Positions 16,650 through 25,847 of a DNA stretch of 64,000 bases are shown in pieces. Numbering within the stretch: the stretch's first letter is position 1; every line of letters starts with the position of its first letter. The notes below the pieces were generated by a model, which was not told the origin of the DNA, ran no database searches, and saw only the letters and a list, made by a program, of their open reading frames with translations. A program made the translations under genes and the position numbers. This DNA comes from JAJDTR01 sp965220415 (GTDB lineage Bacteria; Poribacteria; WGA-4E; JAJDTR01), in the NCBI GenBank assembly GCA_965220415.1, contig OZ244829.1, positions 4,030,001-4,094,000 on the forward strand, given 5' to 3'.

Positions 16650-16811
16650 ACCATTGAAAAAGTCTCAGCGCTTCCTGGTGCCATCACGGCGAGGCAAGAT
16701 GGGATTTCTATCGCGCTCCTTGTTCAGTCGCTTGATCCCCGCCTACCGGTTTGGTTTTGTACGGCTTTCCGTTCAATCCAATCGTTGTACTTTTGTACAA
16801 AGTCGAGCTTA
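16650..16811 (+). repeat. Family F repeat F1, right part
   Basis: Starts ACCATTGAAAAAGTCTC and ends TGTACAAAGTCGAGCTTA, the inverted partner of the left end at 15899. It contains a U36 at 16703-16737. Family A copy A3 begins at its last base. Confidence 0.65.
16703..16737 (-). repeat. U36 unit inside family F1
   Basis: A 35-base addition between GGCAAGATG and CCCCGCCTA. In F2 (about 38785) the two halves are joined directly, so this is a clean empty/filled pair with no host base lost. Confidence 0.7.
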
Positions 16812-16971
16812 GAGCCTGTTTGAAAAGTACATTTGTAGGGTGCGCACTGCGCACCAGCCTCTAAAAGCCCCGGAGGGCCGACAGTTATATAGCGGACAAT
16901 ACAAAAACATAACAATGCCTGACTCCAAATGACTGAATATGGTTCTGATACCGACTATTCAAACAGGTTCT
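16811..16971. repeat. Family A repeat, copy A3 (161 bp)
   Basis: AGAGCCTGTTTGAAAAGTAC at left, TTCAAACAGGTTCT at right. It holds the uninterrupted GTAGGGTGCGCACTGCGCAC hairpin that serves as the empty-site reference for U36 at 444 and 22846. Confidence 0.65.
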
Positions 16972-16975
16972 TAAG

Positions 16976-17027
16976 GACCTCTATCGCATTCGCTGTTCGC
17001 TCATTGGATCTGTTCGTTCGCTTGATC
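16976..17027 (-). repeat. U36 unit plus a partial second unit
   Basis: Full unit 16976-17010, then TGTTCGTTCGCTTGATC (17011-17027), the end of another. Directly follows the right end of A3. Confidence 0.55.
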
Positions 17028-17045
17028 GGATTTTCACAGATTTAA

Positions 17046-17113
17046 CGGATTACACGGATTAAAACGTGGTATCGGCATGATTCGCATTTAGTCTGCGCAA
17101 TCTGTGTAATCCG
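17046..17113. repeat. Inverted repeat CGGATTACACGGATT/AATCTGTGTAATCCG
   Basis: A 15-bp imperfect inverted pair around a 38-bp loop, ending four bases after the stop of the LRR/dockerin gene (minus strand). A partial copy lies at 19260-19290 behind the second paralogue. Confidence 0.45.
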
Positions 17114-17117
17114 CGAT

Positions 17118-19181
17118 TCAGAATTGATTCGCCACAAACACCAAATCAAGCACATTGACAACCCCATCCCCATTCACATCCCCCTCCAACCTATCCGTCC
17201 CTAAATCTCGGGCAATAATCGTCAAATCTAAGATATTCACCACGCCATCTCCATTCACATCAGCCGGATTCTTCGGCTTGGCACGCAAATACATCTCGCC
17301 GTCGAGATTAACCAGCGCATGTTCCGTGCCCAAAAGCCCGCTCGCCACACCCTGCACCTCCTCCGGCAGCGTAATCACCTGCGCCTCGCCACTGTGATTG
17401 TACACCGCCCATCCGTTCGTGTATTCCCGAATGTACAAGCCATTTGTCCCTTGATACAGTTGCCCCTTCTCGCCCACCGGTCGCCCCAAATCCGCATCCC
17501 AAAAATCGTACCAGTAGTGACCTTCCCTATCAAGTGGTTGGAACAATACATAACCGTCGGAATGTGTAAGGCTTAGTGTCGTCAGTACGCGCATCCAGCG
17601 CAGGTTATTTGGGCTGTCGGGTGCTTCACCGATAATAGCGTAGCCTTCTAGGCAGTTTGTACGAGGTTCTCGTAGGTTTTGATCTAACCATAATAAGGAG
17701 TTTTCTACACGTATGATTTTTCGTTCGAGGCGCTCGTCGAATGTTTTGGCGCCTGGCATCCCGGTTTCCATGAAACTACCATTGATTGAGGGTGCGGTGC
17801 GAGGAATAATGCGATCGTTGGTGTTACCCATAATTAGAAAATCAGGATGTGTGGCGTCGCGTATGCGGCGGAGAATTATATCGCGGGCATTTTGCTCGTC
17901 TTCCATTGAATGAAAAAAGCGATCTTGCATTCCATCAAAACCGCCTAGCACAGGCCACACCTCGCTCCAGTAATCAAAAAATATGCCGTCGTATAAACCA
18001 CATTTGGACACGGCGATCGCCTGTTCAACAATGCGATCTTGGACAAGCGGTTTCGTAAAATCAAGTAATCCATGTGATACGGGTTGGCCTCCATAAACTT
18101 CAATGAAAATGTCACCGTTGTTGTCCCTTACCCAAACGGGAGAATCCTCAGGAAACCAATGTAGGGGGGCGGCTCGCATGCCAACATCAAATAAATGTAT
18201 CATATTGGGATTAATGGTATGCAGGTCTTGGCGCTGCTGGATTGCGCGATTAATATTGCCTGCGATATAAAAGCCATTGGGGTGCTCAAGGAACGTTAAA
18301 TCAAATAAGGAGCCACCCCATCGTAAATCATGATGGGCAAGATTTTCGAGATGCGATAATTCAGGACGGTTCGTGATGGGTTCACGATTCCAGCGATAAA
18401 ATATGGAGGGGTAAGTTCTGTTGACAAGTCGTGGTCGAAGTGGAAATGGATCAATTACGCATATTTGGTCGTATACAAAATGCCCAATGGAAAGTTCTAT
18501 TAATGAATTGAAGTCGGTGGAACGGTTATGCTGAATTTCAAGTTGTTCGAGGCGGGTTAAATTAGCAAGAGGTGTAAAATCGGTTATCTGATTATGGTGC
18601 AGCCATACATGAGTTAGATTTTGGAGTGCGGATAAAGCGCTGATGTCATGTATACGGTTGTTACTAAGATCTAGTTCTTCAAGGGCGGTCAGATTGGCCA
18701 AAGCATTGATATCGACAATGTGATTGTGACGCGCGTTTAATCCCCGCAATTTTGTAAGACTGGTTAAAGGTGAAAGGTTAATGAGATGGCAACCGGCAAT
18801 GTCAAGGTATATGAGATTGGTGAGATTGCTTAACGCGTTAATGCGAAGGCCAGGGGTCCCCCATAAAGATAATGATTCTAATGTAATGAGGGTCGCAACG
18901 GGGGACAAATCACTAATAGGGTTTAGTTCACAATATAGTTTTGTAAGGTTGCTCGCGTGCTCGAGTCCCGTAAGGTTTTTAATGCCCTTATCGTGGAGCT
19001 CCAAACGTGTCAAATGGCGCATGTCTTCTTGGGTGATGGGACCGCCACGCGGCACGCCTAATGCATAGGCGATGCTGGCGCGCAGGTTGGGATCGGGGAT
19101 GTCGACGACCTGCGCAAACGCAACGCTACCCAGAACGATAGTGAGAAATAGATATAGTGTGATTTTCTGTCGAAAATTCAT
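17118..19181 (-). CDS. Secreted LRR protein with glycosidase-like domain and dockerin repeats (paralogue 1)
   Basis: 687 residues. A signal peptide (about 1-24, cut after VAFA) leads into a leucine-rich region (55-230) of about 22-residue repeats such as LTNLIYLDIAGCHLINLSPL. Residues 240-590 resemble putative glycoside hydrolase TIM-barrel families: YDGIFFDYWSE (Asp403 a candidate acid) and MGNTN, INGSFMET, GHYWYDFW. The C-terminus has two dockerin-type calcium loops, DVNGDGVVNILDLTIIA (641-657) and DVNGDGVVNVLDLVFVA (668-684). The dockerin suggests attachment to a cohesin partner outside the cell; none is in the window. Start supported by GGAGG. The catalytic role is an inference. Confidence 0.8.
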   Translation of the reverse strand: MNFRQKITLYLFLTIVLGSVAFAQVVDIPDPNLRASIAYALGVPRGGPITQEDMRHLTRLELHDKGIKNLTGLEHASNLTKLYCELNPISDLSPVATLITLESLSLWGTPGLRINALSNLTNLIYLDIAGCHLINLSPLTSLTKLRGLNARHNHIVDINALANLTALEELDLSNNRIHDISALSALQNLTHVWLHHNQITDFTPLANLTRLEQLEIQHNRSTDFNSLIELSIGHFVYDQICVIDPFPLRPRLVNRTYPSIFYRWNREPITNRPELSHLENLAHHDLRWGGSLFDLTFLEHPNGFYIAGNINRAIQQRQDLHTINPNMIHLFDVGMRAAPLHWFPEDSPVWVRDNNGDIFIEVYGGQPVSHGLLDFTKPLVQDRIVEQAIAVSKCGLYDGIFFDYWSEVWPVLGGFDGMQDRFFHSMEDEQNARDIILRRIRDATHPDFLIMGNTNDRIIPRTAPSINGSFMETGMPGAKTFDERLERKIIRVENSLLWLDQNLREPRTNCLEGYAIIGEAPDSPNNLRWMRVLTTLSLTHSDGYVLFQPLDREGHYWYDFWDADLGRPVGEKGQLYQGTNGLYIREYTNGWAVYNHSGEAQVITLPEEVQGVASGLLGTEHALVNLDGEMYLRAKPKNPADVNGDGVVNILDLTIIARDLGTDRLEGDVNGDGVVNVLDLVFVANQF

Positions 19182-19292
19182 TGATTCCTCCTTCTAATCA
19201 TAAGGTTCACTGAGGCGCAGCGTAGCTTTGAACGGACTCCTCCACCTAGCACTTGCCTATAATCCGTGAAATCTGCGTAATCCGGTTAATCC

Positions 19293-19326
19293 GATCAAGC
19301 GACTGAACAAGGAGCGCGATAGAATC
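19293..19326 (+). repeat. U36 unit between the LRR/dockerin paralogues
   Basis: GATCAAGCGACTGAACAAGG to CGATAGAATC, 34 bp, 11 bp from the stop of the second paralogue. Confidence 0.6.
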
Positions 19327-19336
19327 CTTGCCCTTA

Positions 19337-21256
19337 TCAGAATTGATTCGCCACAAACACCAAATCCAGAATGTTTACAAGCCCATCCCCATTCACATCC
19401 CCCTCCAAGCTATCCGTCCCAAACGCCTGTGCAATAATAGTCAAGTCGAGGACATTCACCACCCCATCACCGTTCACGTCCGCCGGATTCTTCGGCTTGG
19501 CACGCAAATACATCTCGCCGTCGAGATTAACCAGCGCGTGTTCCGTGCCCAAAAGCCCGCTCGCTACCCCCTGAACTTCCTCCGGCAGCGTAATCACCTG
19601 TGGAGCTCCGCTGTGGTTATACACTGCCCACCCGTTCGTGTATTCCCGAATGTACAAGCCTTTTGTCTCTTGATACAGTTGTCCCTTCCCGCCGACAGGC
19701 CGCCCCAAATCCGCGTCCCAAAAGTCGTACCAGTAGTGTCCGGATGCCGTACTATCATTAAATAGAACGTACCCGTTGGAGTGCGTGAGGCTTAAGGTTG
19801 TAAATGCGCGCATCCAACGTAAGTTGGTGGGGCTATCAGGTGCTTCACTAGGAACGGTGTCACCTTCCAAACTGTTGATTCGTGGTTCACGCGTATTATT
19901 ATCCAGCCAGAGCAAAGCCTCTTCGGCTTCGCGAAGAGCTCGCTCTAGGCGTCTATCAGTCTTGTCATCTGGTACACCAGTTTCCATGAAACTTCCGTTG
20001 ATGTAAGGTGCTGTCCGCGGGATTATCGTTCGATTGGTGTTGCCCATTATCAAAAAATTCGGGCGCGTGGCAGCGCGGATACGTTGCACAATGATATCGC
20101 GTGCGCGTTGTTCCTCTTCCATTGTTCGGAAGAACTGATCGTGTGTGCCATCAAAGCCTCCGAGTACACGCCACTCTTCACTCCAATAGTCAAAAAAGAT
20201 GCCGTCATACAAGCCGCATTTCGATACGGCAACAGCCTGCTCCACAATCATATTCTGAACAACAGGGCTTGTGAAATCTAGCAACCCGTGTGACACTGGT
20301 TCGCCTCTCCATACTTCGATGAATATATTGTCATTGATGTCTCGAATCCAAACAGCGGAATCCTCGGAAAACCAATCAAGTGGCGCCGCTCTCATGCCTA
20401 CATCAACCAAGTGTATCATGTTGGGATTAAGTGCGTGAAGGTCGGCGTGCGTCTTTATTGCTTCGCTCAGATCGCCCGCCATAGTAAATCCGTCGGGCCC
20501 TCGTAAAAACCGGAGTCCAAAAGGTGTAGTATTAAAGCGTAGATCGTGGAGTGCAAGGTTTTCTTGAGATGTTAATTCGGGTCGGTTGTTGATTGGAGCA
20601 CGGTTCCAACGTGCCATGACAGACGGATAGCTACGATTGACGAGGCGCGGGTGTACGGCTCGGCTCGGCATTTCGCATGTTTGATCGTATACGAAGTGAA
20701 TTAGTGGGAGATCAGTCAATGGACTGTGATCGGTTATCTGGTTGTGCTGAATCTCCAGAAATTCCAACCGGCTAAGATTTGCCAGCGGACGGACATCTGT
20801 AATTTGGTTGCCATTGAGTCGTGACTTAACGAGATTCGTCAAATTAGCAACAGGACTAATATCAACAATCGAGTTATACCTGGCGTTAAGACTAATCAAA
20901 CTCGTTAAGCCTGATACGGCGCTTATATCCGAGAGTGAGCAGGCGGCGATATCTAGATGTTCCAGTTTCTGTAAGTGGGCGATCGGCGTCAAATCGGCAA
21001 TTGGATTGCCAAATATGGACAGTACGACTAAATTGACCGCACTTTCTAAACCCGTGAGATTTACTATCCCAAGGTCGTCTGCATACAGCTCCGTCAATCC
21101 GTGCATCGCGGCTTGAGTGATAGGTGCTCCATCCAGGGCGCCTCGCACCGCTTGGCGAAGATTGCGGTCGGAGATATCGACAGCCTGCGCAAACGCAGCG
21201 TTGCCCAAAACAATAGTGAGAAAAAGACTGAGTGTAATTATCTGTTGGAGTTTCAT
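19337..21256 (-). CDS. Secreted LRR protein with glycosidase-like domain and dockerin repeats (paralogue 2)
   Basis: 639 residues with the same order as its neighbour: signal peptide (ending NAAFA), LRR region (about 50-185), hydrolase-like region with YDGIFFDYWSEEWRVLGGF, and two dockerin loops (DVNGDGVVNVLDLTIIA, DVNGDGLVNILDLVFVA). It is 48 residues shorter, mainly through fewer LRR units and a shorter start. The last 130 codons are almost the same as those of the upstream-numbered paralogue at DNA level, while the LRR parts have diverged strongly, so the 3' ends look recently homogenised. The ribosome site is GAGGG 10 nt before the ATG. Confidence 0.8.
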   Translation of the reverse strand: MKLQQIITLSLFLTIVLGNAAFAQAVDISDRNLRQAVRGALDGAPITQAAMHGLTELYADDLGIVNLTGLESAVNLVVLSIFGNPIADLTPIAHLQKLEHLDIAACSLSDISAVSGLTSLISLNARYNSIVDISPVANLTNLVKSRLNGNQITDVRPLANLSRLEFLEIQHNQITDHSPLTDLPLIHFVYDQTCEMPSRAVHPRLVNRSYPSVMARWNRAPINNRPELTSQENLALHDLRFNTTPFGLRFLRGPDGFTMAGDLSEAIKTHADLHALNPNMIHLVDVGMRAAPLDWFSEDSAVWIRDINDNIFIEVWRGEPVSHGLLDFTSPVVQNMIVEQAVAVSKCGLYDGIFFDYWSEEWRVLGGFDGTHDQFFRTMEEEQRARDIIVQRIRAATRPNFLIMGNTNRTIIPRTAPYINGSFMETGVPDDKTDRRLERALREAEEALLWLDNNTREPRINSLEGDTVPSEAPDSPTNLRWMRAFTTLSLTHSNGYVLFNDSTASGHYWYDFWDADLGRPVGGKGQLYQETKGLYIREYTNGWAVYNHSGAPQVITLPEEVQGVASGLLGTEHALVNLDGEMYLRAKPKNPADVNGDGVVNVLDLTIIAQAFGTDSLEGDVNGDGLVNILDLVFVANQF

Positions 21257-21388
21257 GAATTTTTCCCTCTAAGTCATAAACGGTTGCCTTGTGCGTTTAG
21301 ACACAATCATCATATCGTTAGCGAACCGTTCCAAGTGGATAGCATCCACCTTCCCAGTAACAGCCCAACTGCCATGTTTTCAGACAAA

Positions 21389-22651
21389 CTAGAGAGCCCC
21401 GTGCAGTTTCCCGCGCCAGTAGGCATCCAGCCAAAACACCACGGTGCGGGTGTGGAAGAACTCCTGCGGCGGCTTTTCGCGCGATTCGAGCGGCATCTGT
21501 TCGGCGCTGGTGTAGAGATAATTTTTCCCGGTGTGGGCTTCGGTGACGTTCTCCAGTAACCTTACCCCCACATCGGCAGCGTCATCGTCGTAACCCAATT
21601 CATGGATGAGCATTGCCAAACCGGCAATTTGCGCGGTGGAGGCGGGGTGTCCGGCATCGGTCTTCCAGTAGCCGTGGTGCACGTCGTCCGCGGGTCCAGG
21701 TTCGTACTTCTCCAGCAGCCCATCGTCGGTGAAGAACCCCTGGCCGATACACAGCCCATCCTCCTGAACGGCGCTCTTCCCGGCGCGCCAGCACTCGCGG
21801 ATGAGACGCTCCCATTCGGCTTCGTCTTGCAGATCGGTTTCGCGCATGAAATAGTCGTACATCTCCGCCCAGTGATACAACTCTTTAATCTCGCCGCGCG
21901 GTCCCCGGTGCATAGACAGGGCACCTTCTTTCACAGCCTGCCTAATGATGCGCATACACTCGTCCAACAACGCCGTGTCCCCGGTAATCCGATAGGCGAT
22001 ATGCATGCCGATAGGGATTTTCAATGCGCTGCTGGGACTGCCAATCCGACCTTCGAACACCTTCCACACCTCGCCCAAGTAGTCGTAGGTGTATTCGTGC
22101 CGAATCCACCAGTGCCCGTGCTCCTGCACGGCTTTGGCGATTGCCAGTTTCTCATCGTCGCTCGCCAAGTGCTGGTAGTACCGCCAGAGCGCGATGACGG
22201 GGGAGTAAGCCTGATCCAAACTAGTCTCGGTGTATACCTTATCAATGGTGTAGTCTCCCCTCAGCGCACCGTAAGGTTTGGGCCAATAACCGGGATCCAT
22301 TTTACGTCCTTCGTGATAGGGGTACATCGTGGCGTTATACGCCTTCTCGGCGTCGCTCCGGGCGGTTTCGTTCTCTGTCGCCAGCCAGCGCCACGCTTGA
22401 GACAACAGGTAGCGGTTACCGACATAGTTGGCGTCTTCGTACATGGCATACGCCGGCGTTCCGGCATGAGGATGCCACTTTTGACCTAATCGCTTGCGTT
22501 GTTCGGTGTTTTCTCGGACATCTTCGAGTAGTTCGTCGGGTATCGGTTTTCGATCGGGATAGGTTAGGGTGTGGCGTATCAGACCGTATTCATCCATTGC
22601 ATCGTCCAACACTGTTCGGTTAAAGAGATCCGCGCGCTCGTCAAGAGACAT
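21389..22651 (-). CDS. Conserved protein of unknown function, probable alpha/alpha toroid
   Basis: 420 residues from ATG 22651, chosen because AAAGGAGGG lies 11 nt upstream; longer versions lack a ribosome site. The chain is helical and rich in Trp, Tyr and His: YLLSQAWRWLATENETARSD, HGHWWIRHEYTYDYLGEVW, MHRGPRGEIKELYHWAEMYD, VHHGYWKTDAGHPASTAQIA. Such spaced aromatic helices resemble alpha/alpha barrels of glycoside hydrolases or lyases, but I recognise no family signature. No signal peptide. It may be a hydrolase or epimerase acting on sugars; this is inference. Confidence 0.65.
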   Translation of the reverse strand: MSLDERADLFNRTVLDDAMDEYGLIRHTLTYPDRKPIPDELLEDVRENTEQRKRLGQKWHPHAGTPAYAMYEDANYVGNRYLLSQAWRWLATENETARSDAEKAYNATMYPYHEGRKMDPGYWPKPYGALRGDYTIDKVYTETSLDQAYSPVIALWRYYQHLASDDEKLAIAKAVQEHGHWWIRHEYTYDYLGEVWKVFEGRIGSPSSALKIPIGMHIAYRITGDTALLDECMRIIRQAVKEGALSMHRGPRGEIKELYHWAEMYDYFMRETDLQDEAEWERLIRECWRAGKSAVQEDGLCIGQGFFTDDGLLEKYEPGPADDVHHGYWKTDAGHPASTAQIAGLAMLIHELGYDDDAADVGVRLLENVTEAHTGKNYLYTSAEQMPLESREKPPQEFFHTRTVVFWLDAYWRGKLHGAL

Positions 22652-22845
22652 CGGGAATATACCCTCCTTTGGGTGATGCGATTCGTTCATGCTGCGGTAC
22701 ACATTATTGGAAATTACGCTAGAAAAATGACAAGGGTTAGCATAACAGAAAACAGGGTTCGCGTCAAACAAATGCGAAATTCAAACTTGTCTTCCGCATT
22801 ATTGAGCCCCTAAGAACCTGTTTGAAAAGTACATTTGTAGGGTGC

Positions 22846-22921
22846 GATCAACCAAGCGGATAGCGCGGGCGATAGAAATCCCCTGCGATCAAGCGAATGA
22901 ACAATGAGCGCGATAGCAATC
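22846..22921 (+). repeat. Two U36 units in series in A4
   Basis: Units 22846-22880 and 22887-22921, linked by CCCTGC. The first starts at the same hairpin position (GTAGGGTGC) as the unit at 444. Confidence 0.6.
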
Positions 22922-22949
22922 TTACCAGCCTCTAAAAGCCCCAGCGTCG

Positions 22950-22984
22950 GATCAAGCGAGTGAACAACGAGTGCGATAGGGATC
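22950..22984 (+). repeat. U36 unit in the CCCCAGCG hairpin of A4
   Basis: Follows AAAGCCCCAGCGTCG; in A1 the hairpin continues uninterrupted as CCCCAGAGGGGCG. Confidence 0.6.
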
Positions 22985-23179
22985 TTACAGGTGCACAACA
23001 AGACACGGCAGAAACGTGAAATACGACTCTTCAAATGGCAAAAAATGGCATTGGCACCTAATTATTCAAACAAGTTCTAAAGACTGCTTCCCTTCCGGCC
23101 TTCCAATCTTCCATCCGTCCGCTTCACGACCAACTGACCACTAGCCGCTGGCCACAAGTCACTGCTTTGCGCTTAAACC

Positions 23180-23208
23180 TTGTATTTCGTAGTGTTATGT
23201 TGTAAAAT
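23180..23208 (+). promoter_or_regulatory. Possible sigma-70 promoter of the LamG gene
   Basis: TTGTAT, 17-bp spacer, TAAAAT, 79 bp before the ATG at 23287. Three of six and five of six consensus bases, so only suggestive. Confidence 0.35.
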
Positions 23209-23286
23209 TTTAGGATTATGGAAATCGCCAATTTGGCCATTAGTTTCTTTTGCAAGACCAATTAGATTGATACGGAGGACAGAAGC

Positions 23287-24159
23287 ATGACAAGAAACAC
23301 AATTTATCCCATCGCCATTTTTATTATGTTGGTTGGTATGGCGATGACACTTTCAACGGCACTCGCTCAGCCGTTACCCGGAGCGGTGCTATACTTTAAC
23401 CCTGTCGAAACCGACCAAGATGACGGAGATAAAGTCTGGCGAAACGCCGGCGAGGCGGGCGGAGAATTGGAGCATAGTAAGCTCAAGCCTAAACTCGAAG
23501 AGGGCGTCATCTCGATTAAAGGTATCGGTTTCAAGGAAGACACCAAGTGGTACACCGCCGACGCATCGGGTATGACCTTCAGCAACGCAGCGCCGGGAGC
23601 CAAAACACCCGTCGTGAACCTTGAAGACTTTACCATGGGGCTGCTTATGAGGATAAATGGACCCATGCTTGCGCAGGAACATCATCTCGTCGGAATACAG
23701 GCGCAACCAAGGGAACAAGTTCAGAACTTTCGGATTTGGCTGGATGCAGGCGGGAACGGAGATTTTGCGAACATAAGCATTGCTCAAGGCGCGCTAGGCT
23801 TGCGCGACGACTGGCCCAAAGGAACTCACGGATTGAGGGTCGGCGAACAGGAGTGGCACTGGGTACACATGGTGTTTGAGAGCGGGAAGAATTTCACCTC
23901 CTATGTTGACGGCGAAAAAGTCGGAAGAACGGGGCCAAGTGTAAAATGGAATAAGAAGCATGATATGTCGCTGCACGCTATCTTCTCTCATAGCCGTGCC
24001 GAAGAGGTGCGCACCTGCAACTGCTCAATCGCCATCTACCGTGTCTACGACCGGGCTTTCAGTGAAGATGAGGTTAACCAGAATGTGCGCGGCTCATTCG
24101 CGGTCGATCCGTCGGGCAAAGTGTCCACCACGTGGGGAAAACTGAAACGTGGATTCTAA
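23287..24159 (+). CDS. Secreted LamG/concanavalin A-like domain protein
   Basis: 290 residues with a signal peptide (hydrophobic 8-25, cleavage near ALAQ). One LamG-like jelly roll follows: VNLEDFTMGLLMRI, WHWVHMVFESGKNFTSYVDG, and RVYDRAFSEDEVNQNV, the usual end of a LamG_3 domain that binds sugars or matrix. The C-terminus DPSGKVSTTWGKLKRGF matches the tails of the LamG proteins ending at 35647 and 36692. ATG has GGAGGACAGAAGC upstream. Probably exported; ligand unknown. Confidence 0.8.
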   Translation: MTRNTIYPIAIFIMLVGMAMTLSTALAQPLPGAVLYFNPVETDQDDGDKVWRNAGEAGGELEHSKLKPKLEEGVISIKGIGFKEDTKWYTADASGMTFSNAAPGAKTPVVNLEDFTMGLLMRINGPMLAQEHHLVGIQAQPREQVQNFRIWLDAGGNGDFANISIAQGALGLRDDWPKGTHGLRVGEQEWHWVHMVFESGKNFTSYVDGEKVGRTGPSVKWNKKHDMSLHAIFSHSRAEEVRTCNCSIAIYRVYDRAFSEDEVNQNVRGSFAVDPSGKVSTTWGKLKRGF

Positions 24160-24257
24160 TTGTTGAAGCCGTGCTCGCTCCGTCTATTCTTGTAGGGTAC
24201 AATCGGTGATTATGAAATCGCCGATTGCCCTCATATTGCCTGCCGTGGTTTGTGTAG

Positions 24258-24287
24258 AAACCGAGTATTCCGTCGAATACTCGGTTT
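24258..24287. terminator. Hairpin of family D type, possible bidirectional terminator
   Basis: AAACCGAGTATTC, loop CGTC, GAATACTCGGTTT. It stands 98 bp after the LamG stop and before the HTH gene; the short T run makes termination plausible but not certain. Confidence 0.45.
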
Positions 24288-24371
24288 TCCCTATCAACCT
24301 ATACTCTTCTGTAGTACCTAGTGCATGTAGTTTAGCACCAAGCCGGTGATGTCCAATGAGGCACATATCAC

Positions 24372-25034
24372 ATGAAAAACGCCATCGCGCCGCGAAGAAA
24401 ACCGAAAACCCCTGAAAGGGTCATCTCCGAAGCGAAGAAACTGTGGCTGCAAGGAGTGCCCGCTACCGAAATCAGCCGCCAACTCCCCGTTCAGGTAAAT
24501 GCGAACACCATCCGCCGTTGGGCAAAGCAATACGATTGGCACCATCCGACGGAAGATGAACTCGCGCAGGAAAGACTTGACAAAGCGCGCATAGCGAACG
24601 GCAAATGGTTGGATATCGAAACCAAAGTGGCTGGGATAATGCGCAACTATGCGAGTAAACTGACGGATTCTATCCAGGAAAGCGACGGCGTGGAATATAC
24701 CAAGTTGTCGGATACGATGGAGCATGTGTTCAAGTTATCGAAGCTAACGCAGGAGGTTGGGGCGGCTCATGAAAGATTGCTGCAGCGCGCATCGGAGGCG
24801 GCAGATCCTCAGAACCCCTTGGAAGATGGGTTGGGGAACACGCTGAAGATTACGGATGAAGCACTGGAACAGCTGACCAAAGCGATTTTAGTGGCGGAAT
24901 TTAGTGGAACCAAGAGCGGGAGAGTTTCCGAGGCAGAGCCAGCCATGCTCGCTGTTGGCAAGCCTTCCGAGGAACAGCCGGAATCTGAAACTATAGAGGA
25001 CGCGGACAGTCAACTTAACGACGAAAACGGGTAA
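24372..25034 (+). CDS. HTH protein resembling phage terminase small subunit
   Basis: 220 residues. The N-terminal half reads PERVISEAKKLWLQGVPATE then ISRQLPVQVNANTIRRWAKQ, a homeodomain-like helix-turn-helix as in gpP-type terminase subunits and DUF1804-like proteins, followed by YDWHHP. The middle (TKLSDTMEHVFKLSKLTQEV) is a long helix. The acidic tail (EEQPESETIEDADSQL) is disordered. No other phage gene is near, so it may be a stray phage relic or a host DNA-binding protein. GAGG lies 10 nt before the ATG. Confidence 0.6.
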   Translation: MKNAIAPRRKPKTPERVISEAKKLWLQGVPATEISRQLPVQVNANTIRRWAKQYDWHHPTEDELAQERLDKARIANGKWLDIETKVAGIMRNYASKLTDSIQESDGVEYTKLSDTMEHVFKLSKLTQEVGAAHERLLQRASEAADPQNPLEDGLGNTLKITDEALEQLTKAILVAEFSGTKSGRVSEAEPAMLAVGKPSEEQPESETIEDADSQLNDENG

Positions 25035-25238
25035 CGATTTAACCATAAGACATCTTTCCGAAATAGCTTGTTGTAGGTGCGGTAATCTTCCTGACTAGAA
25101 TAGCTATACTATTTGATGCCTCGTCGAGGAGCGCCCTGGGTAAGCAATCTTCGTAACTGTTTAGTCTATCAATCTGTTTTGGGTATGTTGCTTCGTCGTG
25201 CTGCAGTTTAATCCATGTTCCTACACCATGAGCGTAAT

Positions 25239-25265
25239 GTAGGAGCGATCTCCAGGTCGCGATTT
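25239..25265. repeat. Family E hairpin (GTAGGAGCGATC arm)
   Basis: TGTAGGAGCGATCTCCAGGT then CGCGA. The arm GCGA(T)C pairs with GTCGC. The same text recurs at 26698 and, inverted, at 46923. Confidence 0.45.
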
Positions 25266-25315
25266 CCTGTTGGCGCGTAAGTTCTGGAATGAACTAAACA
25301 ATTACCAATTTTCAA

Positions 25316-25453
25316 AAATACACTTTGGGTTGTCAACTTTCGGTTGAATTGCTTCATTCCCCGAGTCAAGGGCTTGCTCCGATATTCCTTGATGGGCGTC
25401 AAACCGGGGACATACAGTTTGGCTATGCCCTGATAAACACCGTCAGCCAACTT
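25316..25453 (-). pseudogene. IS5-family DDE transposase fragment
   Basis: About 46 residues, KLADGVYQGIAKLYVPGLTP then IKEYRSKPLTRGMKQFNRKL, line up with the D(x)GYQGI...TPIK...LT...FNRxLS stretch just before the catalytic Glu of IS5-group transposases. The upstream two-thirds and the segment with the final Glu are gone. The surrounding 25.0-27.3 kb has no intact gene and is full of repeats. Confidence 0.6.
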
Positions 25454-25626
25454 TTCTTCCCTCCTGCAACTCGTCAATGTTAGATTGACAACTTAATATA
25501 TGTATGGTATATTGTAATATACCCGCCGTCATGGCGGCGGAACATTTTTTCTGTTGGCATTTTGTTAGCATTACGATTCCTGAGAACCCGCTCCGGCAAA
25601 GGAATTCTCCATTTCAGAAAATGCTA

Positions 25627-25668
25627 TACTGCACGTTGTCTGGAATTGCGTGTTTTCGAGCGTCTGGT
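25627..25668. repeat. Family I repeat, single end
   Basis: TACTGCACGTTGTCTGGAAT then TGCGTGTTTTC matches the terminal inverted repeat of the complete family I copy at 26667-26803; the other end is missing here. Confidence 0.4.
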
Positions 25669-25847
25669 AAAGTAGCAGCCACGATATAAGTGGGATCATA
25701 GATTTCCGTACCATAATCTGTTAGATTGTGATCGCCTCTGTACGACCATAGAGATTCCATCTCCGAATCGGGATCTGCTGGTGCCGCGTAAGTCGCATTA
25801 GAAACCATAATTGTCGAGAAAACAAACTCAATTTTACTCAACAGAAG

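Larger units (their letters stand above)
22813..23078. repeat. Family A repeat, copy A4 (266 bp)
   Basis: Ends AGAACCTGTTTGAAAAGTAC and TTCAAACAAGTTCT. It carries three U36 insertions: two in series in the GTAGGGTGC hairpin and one in the CCCCAGCG hairpin. The rest of 22652-23286 shows only simple AT-rich sequence and a weak promoter. Confidence 0.65.

Noticed and set aside
21602..22489. 295-codon plus-strand frame
   Set aside because: Antisense to the helical protein at 21389-22651, which has a strong ribosome site; the plus frame has no motif or site.
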